This document shows positions 17,056 through 25,137 of a DNA stretch of 64,000 bases, piece by piece. Location: positions 3,658,001 to 3,722,000 of the forward strand of contig NZ_CP014766.1 in NCBI RefSeq assembly GCF_001611675.1, read 5' to 3'. The position numbers and the translations under genes were made by a program. A model generated the notes under the pieces. It made no database searches. It was not told where the DNA came from and saw only the letters and a list, made by a program, of their open reading frames with translations. This DNA comes from Pontibacter akesuensis. Its GTDB lineage: Bacteria > Bacteroidota > Bacteroidia > Cytophagales > Hymenobacteraceae. Numbering within the stretch: position 1 is the first letter of the stretch; the number at the start of each line of letters is the position of its first letter.

Positions 17056-18185
17056 TACTTTGGCTAAAAGTTGATGAATTGTATTTTGTTGTTGTTTCGT
17101 TTGTTAAGCTTACTTGTGGTCCTTACTATAAGTACTACTTTTTGGGCTTCTGCAAGAGCTTTGTGAGCGCTTGGTTTTAATTGGTTTTCTTTTTTTTGTT
17201 TATATATAATTCGTTACAAATATAGACATGAAAATTTAAGAAATCATAGCCTTTTCAAAATTACCATTGAATAAATTATAAACTTAAAAAATTGTCCTAT
17301 ATTAAAAATAGCTTAATTTGTTCATAAATGGCTATTTTGATCTTTTATGTATGTTTATATAATTTATTATATATAAAATTTGTATTTGAAAAATTATATA
17401 AAAAAAGTTGCGAAATTTTAAAAGAAAATTTTAATCGCATCTTTATTAAGCAATACCTATCTATATATATGGTATGTTACCAATATGTTTCTAATTATTG
17501 GTGCATCATAAAAATGCAATTAATGTTTAGCTTTTGAGTTAAGACACGATTTTGCATTTTATTGTTGTGGAATAATTCCACACTTTTATCTAAACCTGTT
17601 CTTATCCCACGTTTACCCATTGTTTTAGGCCAATTTATTCCACACTTTGGGTAGTTTAGCCTGTGTTATGAAGGTGGATTGGAAGTTTAAGCTGGCCATT
17701 TCAATGTGTTGTTGATAGGTAATTGTGAAAATATGGCTGCGAACTGTAGGGAAATGGACAGTTTCGCAAGCGCTTCTGAAGCACTTACACGTTTCTGCCT
17801 CACGAAGTATAGCTTGCTGCTTGGGTACTCGCTATACCGCCAGTTCAGGCTAGTAGCCTGCTTGTAGTGTCCAAAGAACTTGTATAGGCTTATATGGCTG
17901 CAGTATCAGCCAGTCATGTGTCTTGGATAGCCCCAAAAGCTAATATATGCAGGTTAGGTTCTATTCGAAGTGTATGATCTGCAGAGCGCCGCAAAGACTG
18001 TTTTGTGTCGCTGCAGCCGCGAAAGAGAAGTGGCGCAAGTATACCTCGTTGTGCCTGCTTGCTTACACAGAAGAAACATCCTTCGGTAATTCAATGGCTA
18101 CTTAACTGCTGTAGGCAAGTATACCATAAAGAGTGACTTTAAACTGCAAGAGAGGATATAAGTGGAATGGTTAGGCCTATAAGGT
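17056..18185. other. Long intergenic region, AT-rich near the beta-helix gene; no gene seen
   Basis: About 1.1 kb. The stretch 17160-17560 is strongly AT-rich like the one upstream of the other beta-helix gene. The 12-mer ATTCCACACTTT occurs at 17575 and again at 17637; the first copy is part of a small palindrome (TGTGGAAT/ATTCCACA, from 17566). The stretch 17680-18185 has normal composition with no convincing reading frame. The promoter of the minus-strand gene at 17055 should lie here. Confidence 0.65.
17058..17074 (-). promoter_or_regulatory. Second copy of the conserved 17-nt leader element
   Basis: Same 17-mer as at 13626-13642, here ending 2 nt before the start codon at 17055. The third beta-helix gene (start 20638) lacks it. 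Confidence 0.6.
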
Positions 18186-18186
18186 A

Positions 18187-18230
18187 AAGCAACACCACCT
18201 AAAAGGCCATACGTTAATTCAGGTGGTGTT
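18187..18230 (-). terminator. Possible terminator after the fucosyltransferase-like gene
   Basis: Inverted arms AACACCACCT and AGGTGGTGTT separated by about 20 nt, just beyond the minus-strand stop at 18241. The loop is long and the T-run poor, so this is a weak call. Confidence 0.5.
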
Positions 18231-18240
18231 ACGTTTGAGT

Positions 18241-19125
18241 CTATCCTTTGGTGACTATCTTAAAATCAGAGAGCGGAACAGTCTGCGATGCATCATCTAT
18301 GGCCAGAAGCGGGGTTTCGCCATAGAAAGAGGCCCACATGGTGAAGGTGCTTGGCGGCCCGATCAGGTAATCGCACTGAGAGAGCGCATACAGGTCCACA
18401 ATAAAATGACGGTCCTCAGTTACGAGCGCCATCCCTGGAAAGCTTTCCGGGTTCACCTTCTCGTTTGAGCAGATCAGGAAGACACAGCGCTTGCCCTGCG
18501 CCTCCAGCTGTTGCTTTAGCTCCTGCATTTTGCTGAAGTATACCTCATCCTCGTAGTACCACTTGCCGTCGTTATAGGTTTTATAGTCTCCGCGCCGGAT
18601 GTGCACGCCTATTACCGTATCTCCCAGTTGCCTGCAGCGGTTCATCACTTCCTGCACCTGCTGGCTGTACTTCGGAAGCGGCGTAAAAATCTGCCGGATG
18701 CTTGGGGCATACTTTTCAAAGTTCTTGAAATCGCGGTAGAGCCAGCCATCTATGAACACGATTTTGCTTTTTGCGGAGGCGACAAACTCCGGATCGTTCA
18801 TGTCGAAGCTTTTGGGTGCGGCATCAAAGGCTTTGATTTCATGGAAGTAAAAGCCCGGTAGTTTCCGTAGAGGATCTATCTGTACTTTCTGCACCGCGTT
18901 TACGGCTTTCCGCATCAGTTCATCCAGCTGCTGGTTGTCGGTTATGTTCAGGCTGATGTCATGCCCGTTGAAATTATCAGAAGCGGTGGAGATAAAGAAC
19001 TCCTTATAATCATTGAAAGAGGGGTTCAGGAGCTTGTAGTTGTAAGCTAAGCTGTTCGATATGAAATGAGAAAAATAAAATAACCGGTTGGCAAGCTGTC
19101 CGGCTTTATAGTTCATGATAACCAT
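18241..19125 (-). CDS. Alpha-1,2-fucosyltransferase-like glycosyltransferase (GT11)
   Basis: 294 residues with the GT11 hallmark HIRRGDY at 175-181 (the GDP-fucose-binding HxRRxD motif) and the C-terminal ALSQCDYLIGPPSTFTMWA segment typical of this family. The N-terminus MVIMNYKAGQLANRLFYF corresponds to the usual GxGNQ-type opening, but the motif has drifted (AGQLANRLF). It probably adds fucose, or a related deoxy sugar, to an exopolysaccharide repeat unit in the cytoplasm. It is the last gene of the exopolysaccharide locus in transcription order, 157 bp beyond the anchored beta-helix gene. GT11 assignment is strong; donor and linkage are family inference. Confidence 0.83.
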   Translation of the reverse strand: MVIMNYKAGQLANRLFYFSHFISNSLAYNYKLLNPSFNDYKEFFISTASDNFNGHDISLNITDNQQLDELMRKAVNAVQKVQIDPLRKLPGFYFHEIKAFDAAPKSFDMNDPEFVASAKSKIVFIDGWLYRDFKNFEKYAPSIRQIFTPLPKYSQQVQEVMNRCRQLGDTVIGVHIRRGDYKTYNDGKWYYEDEVYFSKMQELKQQLEAQGKRCVFLICSNEKVNPESFPGMALVTEDRHFIVDLYALSQCDYLIGPPSTFTMWASFYGETPLLAIDDASQTVPLSDFKIVTKG

Positions 19126-19282
19126 ATTGTGTCTTAAATTATATATATAATTAACGATACTTTATACTGTTGCTCCCGAAATAGGTTCCTGCTAATTGCA
19201 CGTGACTGCCGCTAATTTGCTCCACCTGCTTTTCGCACTCCTTATATATAGGCTCCAAACGTGAGGTGATACGGCGCCCATA

Positions 19283-20638
19283 CTATAAGTCAGGTGGTGC
19301 AGCATGCCTGGCTGTTGTATCAGAAGGCACTTCCGGCTCATTTACGTAAATTTCCTGCCTATCCGGACACCCAGTAGGAGGTGTAGGCCCAACCTGAATA
19401 CTGTTCTTTTTCAGCTTCTGTAGCCAGAGTTGGTATTCGTGTTTTTCGTGTTCCCTTGTGATTGTTCCCGGGGGCAGTGTGGCGTTTGAGTGGAAGGCGA
19501 CGGTTCCGTCGGGCAGGTAGGGGGCGTCGTTGCGCTGGTGGGCCAGTGTGCCCATCAGGCCGGTGGTGTTGGCGTGTATGGCGTTGGAGTGGGTGACGCC
19601 CTTCTTGTAGTAGTCGTAGCCGTAGAAGCCGATGTTGTGGGTGCTCACCGGGGTGCCGTCGGGGAGCAGGGCCGAGGTGACGGCGCGGTTGCCGGTGATC
19701 TCGATGTTGTTTCCGCCGGCGATGGCGTAGTTGTAGTTGCTAAGGTTGACGGTCTGGTTGTTGTAGACCTTCACATAAGCTGTGGCCACGGAGGCCGGGT
19801 CGGGCATGCCCTCGTTCCACCAGGAGTCCATGATGATGCCGCCCCCGGAGTAGGTGGAGGAGGTGGGGTTGAGGGGGTAGGCGCCCTGGATGTAGTTGTC
19901 GTGTATGCGGATGGGGGAGTCGGGGGTGCCGCGGGAGTTGGAGACGTTGATGTTGTCCTCCACCAGGGAGCGGCCGGGCTCGTTTACGACCTGGTTCCAG
20001 GCTATCAGGGCGTGGGGCACGGGGTTTCGGAAGTTGAGGCCCACGAAGTTGACCATGGCCTGGCCGCCGTGCACGCGGCCGTCGATGTTCCTGGCGGTGT
20101 TGAAGCGGATGCGCACGGTCTGCTCTGGTGTGCCGTTGCCCACGTAGCGGCCGCCCAGGGCGATGCCGGCCGCGCCCTCGATGTGGCAGTTCTCCACGAC
20201 GATGTTTCGGAACTCGTCGACGGCCACAAAGTTGCGGGGCTTCTTGTAGTCGGCGTAGGGGGTGGGGGCGATGCCGTAGCCGGAGGTGTTGCGGACGGTG
20301 ATGTTGGCCCCGTGGCCGGCCGAGCGGATCATGCGGCCGGCGGCGCGGATGGAGGAGTTGAGGATGAGCACGGGCTCTGAGGTCTGCACCTCCACGGCCG
20401 AGACGTTGGAGTCGCGGCTCTCCCAGTGGCCCGTGTACGTGCCCCCCTTCGTGATCACGATAGGTCCCGAGTACACAACCTGGCAGGGATCAGGAGAAAC
20501 TGTGGCCACATCACGCTGGCTATTTCTTTCCTTATTATAAGGAGAGAAAACAAGTACAAGCACCACACCAAGTATAGCAACCGCAATAACGCCCATTACT
20601 AATTTGTATATGTTTCGCTTTTTACCTGCTTTTCTCAT
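19283..20638 (-). CDS. Membrane-anchored right-handed beta-helix protein in the exopolysaccharide locus
   Basis: 451 residues. Basic N-terminus (MRKAGKKRNIYK), then one transmembrane segment (LVMGVIAVAILGVVLVLVF) that looks like a membrane anchor rather than a cleaved signal. Next comes a beta-helix identical over most of its length to residues about 36-390 of the secreted protein at 10500-13622, and a short unique tail with no PA14 or T9SS domain. It should therefore sit in the periplasm, anchored in the inner membrane, next to the polymerisation and export machinery. A role in modifying or cutting the nascent polymer is a reasonable guess; catalytic residues are not identifiable. The gene lies 21 bp beyond a GT2 gene and is probably part of the locus operon. 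Confidence 0.85.
   Translation of the reverse strand: MRKAGKKRNIYKLVMGVIAVAILGVVLVLVFSPYNKERNSQRDVATVSPDPCQVVYSGPIVITKGGTYTGHWESRDSNVSAVEVQTSEPVLILNSSIRAAGRMIRSAGHGANITVRNTSGYGIAPTPYADYKKPRNFVAVDEFRNIVVENCHIEGAAGIALGGRYVGNGTPEQTVRIRFNTARNIDGRVHGGQAMVNFVGLNFRNPVPHALIAWNQVVNEPGRSLVEDNINVSNSRGTPDSPIRIHDNYIQGAYPLNPTSSTYSGGGIIMDSWWNEGMPDPASVATAYVKVYNNQTVNLSNYNYAIAGGNNIEITGNRAVTSALLPDGTPVSTHNIGFYGYDYYKKGVTHSNAIHANTTGLMGTLAHQRNDAPYLPDGTVAFHSNATLPPGTITREHEKHEYQLWLQKLKKNSIQVGPTPPTGCPDRQEIYVNEPEVPSDTTARHAAPPDL
19433..20458 (-). repeat. Copy 2 of the 1,026-bp near-identical beta-helix DNA cassette
   Basis: Matches 12471-13496 with no gaps and only two differences noticed. The flanks (transmembrane leader at one end, short tail at the other) are unrelated to the flanks of copy 1. 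Confidence 0.93.
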
Positions 20639-20659
20639 ACTATACGTTTTGCGAGAAGG

Positions 20660-21499
20660 CTACTTCAGGAAGTAGCCCAGCAACCTGCGCGCGTACCCAT
20701 TAGCCAGGTGATAGGGAACGTAGGGTGGCGGGCAGTTTTTTAAGGTAAAGCGTGTGAAGTCGCGCAGGTTACCGCCACCCTTAATGTCGAACAGGTGCTT
20801 GTAATAGTTCTTGAAAGTCTTGGAGCTTCTGATCTGTCTTTCACCACTTTCCTCCGGGTATGTGAGGATCTTTGCATCGTAATTCACGAAAAGCTCAAAC
20901 CCGGCCCGGCGCGCGGTGTGCGTATAGTCGTAGTCGGCAATATAATGTGGGAAACGCTCCTGGTCCAGCACGCCAATGGTATCAAATACCACCCTGGGGA
21001 TAAGCAGGCTACGGCCCGGCAAATGCGTAACAGGATGCAGGCCTTTTCGCTCATTCTCCGGAAGCACCTGCAGCAGGTGCTCAATGGTGTTTGTCTTCCA
21101 GTTCAGCCGCTCCCCCCCGAATATAGGCTGGTTGTTGGAGGCATCCAACTCCAGCGCACCGAGCAGCGCCTTTGGCTTTTCTTTGTGCCAGCGGTACATC
21201 TGTGCTATCATCTCGCTGTCGACCAGCACATCGTTGTTCATGGTCATCACCAGTTCCGCACCCTCCTTCAGCGCATGGCGGATGCCCATGTTCACGCCGG
21301 CAGTCCAGAAGAGGCCGCCATCGCCTTTCAGCACCACTACTTCCGGAAACTCATTCCGAAGCATTTCCTCTGTTCCGTCTGTGGAGCCGTCATCCACAAT
21401 AATTACTTTAAACGACTGATTTGTCTGTGCCTGCAAAGACACAAGGCACGCTTTGGTATATTCTTTTCTGTTGAAAACAGGTATGACAATGTGTATCAT
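20660..21499 (-). CDS. GT2 family glycosyltransferase
   Basis: 279 residues. GT-A fold signatures: opening IHIVIPVFNRKEYTKACL, DDGS at 36-39 (nucleotide-sugar binding), MNNDV at 87-91 in the position of the DxD metal motif, and a late HYIADYDYTHTARRAGFEL acceptor/base region. It resembles rhamnosyltransferase-type GT2 enzymes; the sugar cannot be assigned. No membrane segment is seen, so it acts at the cytoplasmic face on a lipid-linked repeat unit. The minus-strand gene sits between another transferase and the anchored beta-helix gene with short gaps, consistent with one operon. Confidence 0.88.
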   Translation of the reverse strand: MIHIVIPVFNRKEYTKACLVSLQAQTNQSFKVIIVDDGSTDGTEEMLRNEFPEVVVLKGDGGLFWTAGVNMGIRHALKEGAELVMTMNNDVLVDSEMIAQMYRWHKEKPKALLGALELDASNNQPIFGGERLNWKTNTIEHLLQVLPENERKGLHPVTHLPGRSLLIPRVVFDTIGVLDQERFPHYIADYDYTHTARRAGFELFVNYDAKILTYPEESGERQIRSSKTFKNYYKHLFDIKGGGNLRDFTRFTLKNCPPPYVPYHLANGYARRLLGYFLK

Positions 21500-21581
21500 T
21501 TTCTTTTGATGGATAAATAGTGCTTGGGCCTGTTGTGGAAGTATGAACTGTTAAAAGCAACTGCCTCAACAGTACCCAGTG

Positions 21582-22511
21582 TTACAGGCTTAAACTGAAG
21601 ATGCTTCTAAGCTTAGAGCTTACTTTGTCGCGTATCAGGTGGTTGAAATTCTTCTTGTCCGACTCCAGGTCGCGTATCACATAGCGTGGGTGGCGCAGCG
21701 GGAGTTCTATTTCCTGCTCGTGCACCTCGGCCTTTTTGTCCTGCTTGTTAAAGGTATGGGTGGCATCATCCCCAAACCCGATGTTACGCACCAAGTTCAC
21801 CTCAGGCACAATGCAGAGGCCGGAGTTGCTGTAAACAGTAAACTCCCACTGGTAATCCCACACATCGCACTTCTGGATGTTGGTATAGGTGTCCTGCAAC
21901 TTGCTCAGGCGGTAAAATTCCTCAAACTTATTCAGGAAAATGCCATTCAGGTATCCTTTCTGCTTCAGTTCCGGGTAATTGGGGATGTTGAAATCGTAGA
22001 GGTCCCAGGCGCGGCGCCAGGTGGCCCAGCCCCAGGCATTTACTTTGTCAGAGAAGTAGTAGGAGTAGTCGCTGTCGCGGCGCCAGCCGTTCAGATAATT
22101 GTTGCCGCTGATGTGCATCACGCGTGTGTCGTGCTTATACTTCTCCAGCAGTTCCTGGCAGTACCAGAAAAAGCTTTTGGAGGGAACACAGTCATCCTCA
22201 AGTATAATGCCTGTCTCTTCGTGCTCAAAAAGCCACGTGATGGCGCTGGCAGGCGCCACGCCGCAGCCCATGTTCTTTTCCTGGAACAGCGTTTTTACCT
22301 CGCACTCCCAATCCACCTGCTCCACAATGCGGCGGGTTTCCTCGCAGCGCGCCGCGTCAGTTGCCACATGGGCACGCGGGCCATCGGCAGCAACATAGAG
22401 CCTGCTCGGCTTCACCTGCCTGATTCTTTCAAATACTTGTTGGGTGGTATGGGGTCTGTTAAATAATATCAGCAACACCGGGGTGTGCAGTGGGTCTCTA
22501 GGAGTACTCAT
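21582..22511 (-). CDS. GT-A type glycosyltransferase (nucleotide-diphospho-sugar transferase family)
   Basis: 309 residues. Begins with TPVLLILFNRPHTTQQVFERI and AADGPR, has the acidic motif EDD at 105-107 (IILEDDCVPS) and the family-typical WGWATWRRAWDLYD segment. This set is seen in GT-A proteins of polysaccharide loci, often annotated as nucleotide-diphospho-sugar transferase. No transmembrane segment. Donor and acceptor unknown. It is placed 66 bp downstream of the polymerase gene in the same minus-strand run. Confidence 0.82.
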   Translation of the reverse strand: MSTPRDPLHTPVLLILFNRPHTTQQVFERIRQVKPSRLYVAADGPRAHVATDAARCEETRRIVEQVDWECEVKTLFQEKNMGCGVAPASAITWLFEHEETGIILEDDCVPSKSFFWYCQELLEKYKHDTRVMHISGNNYLNGWRRDSDYSYYFSDKVNAWGWATWRRAWDLYDFNIPNYPELKQKGYLNGIFLNKFEEFYRLSKLQDTYTNIQKCDVWDYQWEFTVYSNSGLCIVPEVNLVRNIGFGDDATHTFNKQDKKAEVHEQEIELPLRHPRYVIRDLESDKKNFNHLIRDKVSSKLRSIFSLSL

Positions 22512-22577
22512 ACAAATCTAAGGGTTGATATATTGTTGTACTGCTATTTTTAAAAGATGTTTTGCGCAGGCGTGTTT

Positions 22578-23885
22578 TTAACGGTAAGAAACAGGCGCCT
22601 GCAGCTGCCGCGTTCTTCTGCGGGCAAGCATGCGCTGGGCCGACCGCTTCAGATAGCTGGTAACAGCCTCGTTTTTCTCCTCTATCAGGGTAATACACCA
22701 GCCGAGCACGCCAAAGTAAAACGGGGGAAGTATGTAGGAGATGCCGTACACAAACCCAGAGGCAATAAATGTGAGCAGTATGATCTGGGTGATCGGCAGC
22801 GGGGACTTGGTAATGGACTTGCGAATTGGGTGAATCATTGTCATGAAGTAGATGAACATCCCCGCCATGCCTACATAAAACAGGATGTCGACATAGAAAC
22901 TGTGGAAGAAGTGCCCGTTACCGTCCTCAAACACGGGCTTGTCAATATCTTCCTGGTAAAACTGTATGGGCAACTCAAAACCTTCGAAGCGCATGCCAAT
23001 CATCAGGTTGTCCTCGATAAAGGGCAGGTAGGAGAGAAACTGCAGGTAACGCCAACCGCCTGTTCCCTGGGAGTCATAGTTCTCAATATCTGTGAAGTTC
23101 TCCTGAAATTTGGTGATGATCTCCGGGTTCATCGTGAAAATAAACGCACTCATCACGATGCTGACAACGGTAACGATAAACGCGATCGGCAGCATCCTGC
23201 CGATTAGGTTGATGGGTTTGTCAGCCTTGAACTTGATGTACAGGTAGAAAACCGCTATCGCAAAAGTTGAGCAAATCCAAACGGTACGGTGCTGGAAGAA
23301 CACAATAAGCCCAAGCACAAAAAAAGTGGCAAACAGGTTATAGAGCTTTCCACCATACACATAAGTGCCCAGGAAGTACATGAGCGGGATCATGAGCATG
23401 TACACGGACGTGGCCACGGCCCCACGCTCATGGCTCGTGAAAGCCGAGATACTTAGCGATTCCGGGTGCACAATGAAAAGGTGCAGCACAAACCCTACAA
23501 GTATAAAATAGACAATGTGCTTGAAGTTGAGATGCGGGTTCTTCTTATAGAAAGCGTAGATGAAGAACGTATAACTAAGCAAAAACAGCTTCAGAAATAC
23601 GTGGGGGTACACCATAAAGGTGCTGTACTTAAAGTACGACTCCAGCACCAGCGCAAACACGTAAGCGGTCAGCAGGAAAAACGCCACCCGCATGTAAGGC
23701 GACATGTGCTGGAAGTTGATAATGCTATAGCAGAAAGAAAGTACGGCAGAACCCTTAACAAGCAAATTGAACAGGTTTATCTGCAGCAATTCATTTTCCG
23801 GGGCCATCATTTTAATGTACATCTCATCCATCATCAGGACAAGCATGAGTGGGATGGCAAAGATGATACTGTAATTCAGCTTCAT
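22578..23885 (-). CDS. Wzy-like O-antigen/exopolysaccharide polymerase (multi-pass membrane protein)
   Basis: 435 residues with about 10-12 hydrophobic segments (for example FAIPLMLVLMMD, MLIPLMYFLGTYVYGG, FATFFVLGLIVFF) and a large soluble loop at about 250-330 before the last segments, the usual plan of Wzy polymerases and WaaL ligases. A short motif HRTVW (about residue 200) precedes a transmembrane segment, as in O-antigen ligase/polymerase proteins. Sequence conservation in this family is low, so the call rests on topology and on its place between glycosyltransferases and the flippase. It would polymerise lipid-linked repeat units on the periplasmic side. The basic tail (KRSAQRMLARRRTRQ) faces the cytoplasm. 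Confidence 0.78.
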   Translation of the reverse strand: MKLNYSIIFAIPLMLVLMMDEMYIKMMAPENELLQINLFNLLVKGSAVLSFCYSIINFQHMSPYMRVAFFLLTAYVFALVLESYFKYSTFMVYPHVFLKLFLLSYTFFIYAFYKKNPHLNFKHIVYFILVGFVLHLFIVHPESLSISAFTSHERGAVATSVYMLMIPLMYFLGTYVYGGKLYNLFATFFVLGLIVFFQHRTVWICSTFAIAVFYLYIKFKADKPINLIGRMLPIAFIVTVVSIVMSAFIFTMNPEIITKFQENFTDIENYDSQGTGGWRYLQFLSYLPFIEDNLMIGMRFEGFELPIQFYQEDIDKPVFEDGNGHFFHSFYVDILFYVGMAGMFIYFMTMIHPIRKSITKSPLPITQIILLTFIASGFVYGISYILPPFYFGVLGWCITLIEEKNEAVTSYLKRSAQRMLARRRTRQLQAPVSYR

Positions 23886-23915
23886 AAAAGGTGTTAGTAT
23901 AGCGTTGGGCAGGGG

Positions 23916-25112
23916 TTAGAAGTTTCCCTCTTCCAAGGCTGTTTCTTTCCTTACCCGTTGGGGGTAGTATTTGGAGATGATCGACTCGTAAAGCTCGAGG
24001 TGCTGCTTTACAACAACCTCTTCTGAGAAGTTATCCTGAGCGAATCGATAGGCGTAAGCAGCCACATCACGGGCAAAAGCATCGTCGGAGAGAAGCTTCT
24101 TCACGGCTGCCGCCACCTCATCCGCAGAGTATACATTGCACAATAGCCCTGCTTTTCCGTGGTCGAGCAGATGGGGGATAAAGCCGCTTTCACGCCCTCC
24201 TACCACCGGTGTTCCCACCACCATCGATTCTATGACGGCCATGCCGAAGGATTCTTCCCTGGAGGGGTGCAGCAAAACCTTCGCGTTCGCCACCAGCTGA
24301 ATGAGGTTATCATGTACAAGTGGCCCCAGGAATTTAACACCCTGCTCCAGATTGTGCTGTTTTGCATAGGCATGCGCCAATCCGTCTGGTTCCATGTCTA
24401 CGCCAATCAGGTGATAGTTAACATCCGGAAATGCCTCCCTTACCTTCGCAAAGGCATGGAGGGCCAGAGGCACGCCTTTGCGGGTGTTAAACCCGTTTAT
24501 GACCGATACTATGTAGTTTTCCTTCTGTTCAGGTTTAGTTACAGTATCCTCTATATCCGAAGTGAAAAAGTTATTGAGTGTGACTGTCTTCTTTTTCAGG
24601 CTTTTGGATAGCTGGCTGTATGTATAGCTGGAGTTCGCCGCAAGGTGCCTGGCGCGTGTCGTCACTATCTTGTTCATGATCAGGCGGACGAAGCGGAACA
24701 TGTCGCACTGAGTAAGGAAAATTTTACGTGCTATATCATGTATACTTACAATGGTTGGAATGCCGCTCTTTAAGGCAGACCAAGCGTACTCGTAGGTCCA
24801 GAACGCATAGATCACATCAGCTGGGTGCTGCTGCATCAGGTTCTTCAACTCATTTATTTCATAGCGGAAGAAACGACGACCCGGCTGCGGTTTGGTACGG
24901 GCTACGCATACTGTTAAGTTATGGCCATGGAGCACCAGTGGCTCAGTGATAGTGCCCGAGTTGGTGTAGGCAATTACTTTATAGCCACGTTTAAGCAAGG
25001 CATTAATCAGATGCGAGACAAGCGGGAACGCGTTTGTATCAGGCAGGTTTTCACTGCCCAGATCGCATGCCAACAATTTCAAGTCAACCGGACCGGATAT
25101 ACCTATTGTCAT
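23916..25112 (-). CDS. GT4 family glycosyltransferase
   Basis: 398 residues with the GT-B two-domain plan. The C-terminal domain has the GT4 pattern: IVSVINGFNTRKGVPLALHAF (start of domain 2), VNYHLIGVDMEPDG, VKFLGPLVHDNLIQLVANAKVLLHPS and the EX7E-type signature REESFGMAVIES (about 285-296), followed by GTPVVGG and GLLCN. It transfers a sugar from a nucleotide donor to a lipid-linked repeat unit in the cytoplasm; donor unknown. The gene lies 25 bp downstream of the flippase gene and 30 bp upstream of the polymerase gene. Confidence 0.9.
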   Translation of the reverse strand: MTIGISGPVDLKLLACDLGSENLPDTNAFPLVSHLINALLKRGYKVIAYTNSGTITEPLVLHGHNLTVCVARTKPQPGRRFFRYEINELKNLMQQHPADVIYAFWTYEYAWSALKSGIPTIVSIHDIARKIFLTQCDMFRFVRLIMNKIVTTRARHLAANSSYTYSQLSKSLKKKTVTLNNFFTSDIEDTVTKPEQKENYIVSVINGFNTRKGVPLALHAFAKVREAFPDVNYHLIGVDMEPDGLAHAYAKQHNLEQGVKFLGPLVHDNLIQLVANAKVLLHPSREESFGMAVIESMVVGTPVVGGRESGFIPHLLDHGKAGLLCNVYSADEVAAAVKKLLSDDAFARDVAAYAYRFAQDNFSEEVVVKQHLELYESIISKYYPQRVRKETALEEGNF

Positions 25113-25137
25113 AAACTAAATTGTATGTAAGCTAATC

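Noticed and set aside
17328..17537. 69-codon frame in the AT-rich island
   Set aside because: Ile/Tyr/Lys-rich translation expected from random AT-rich DNA.
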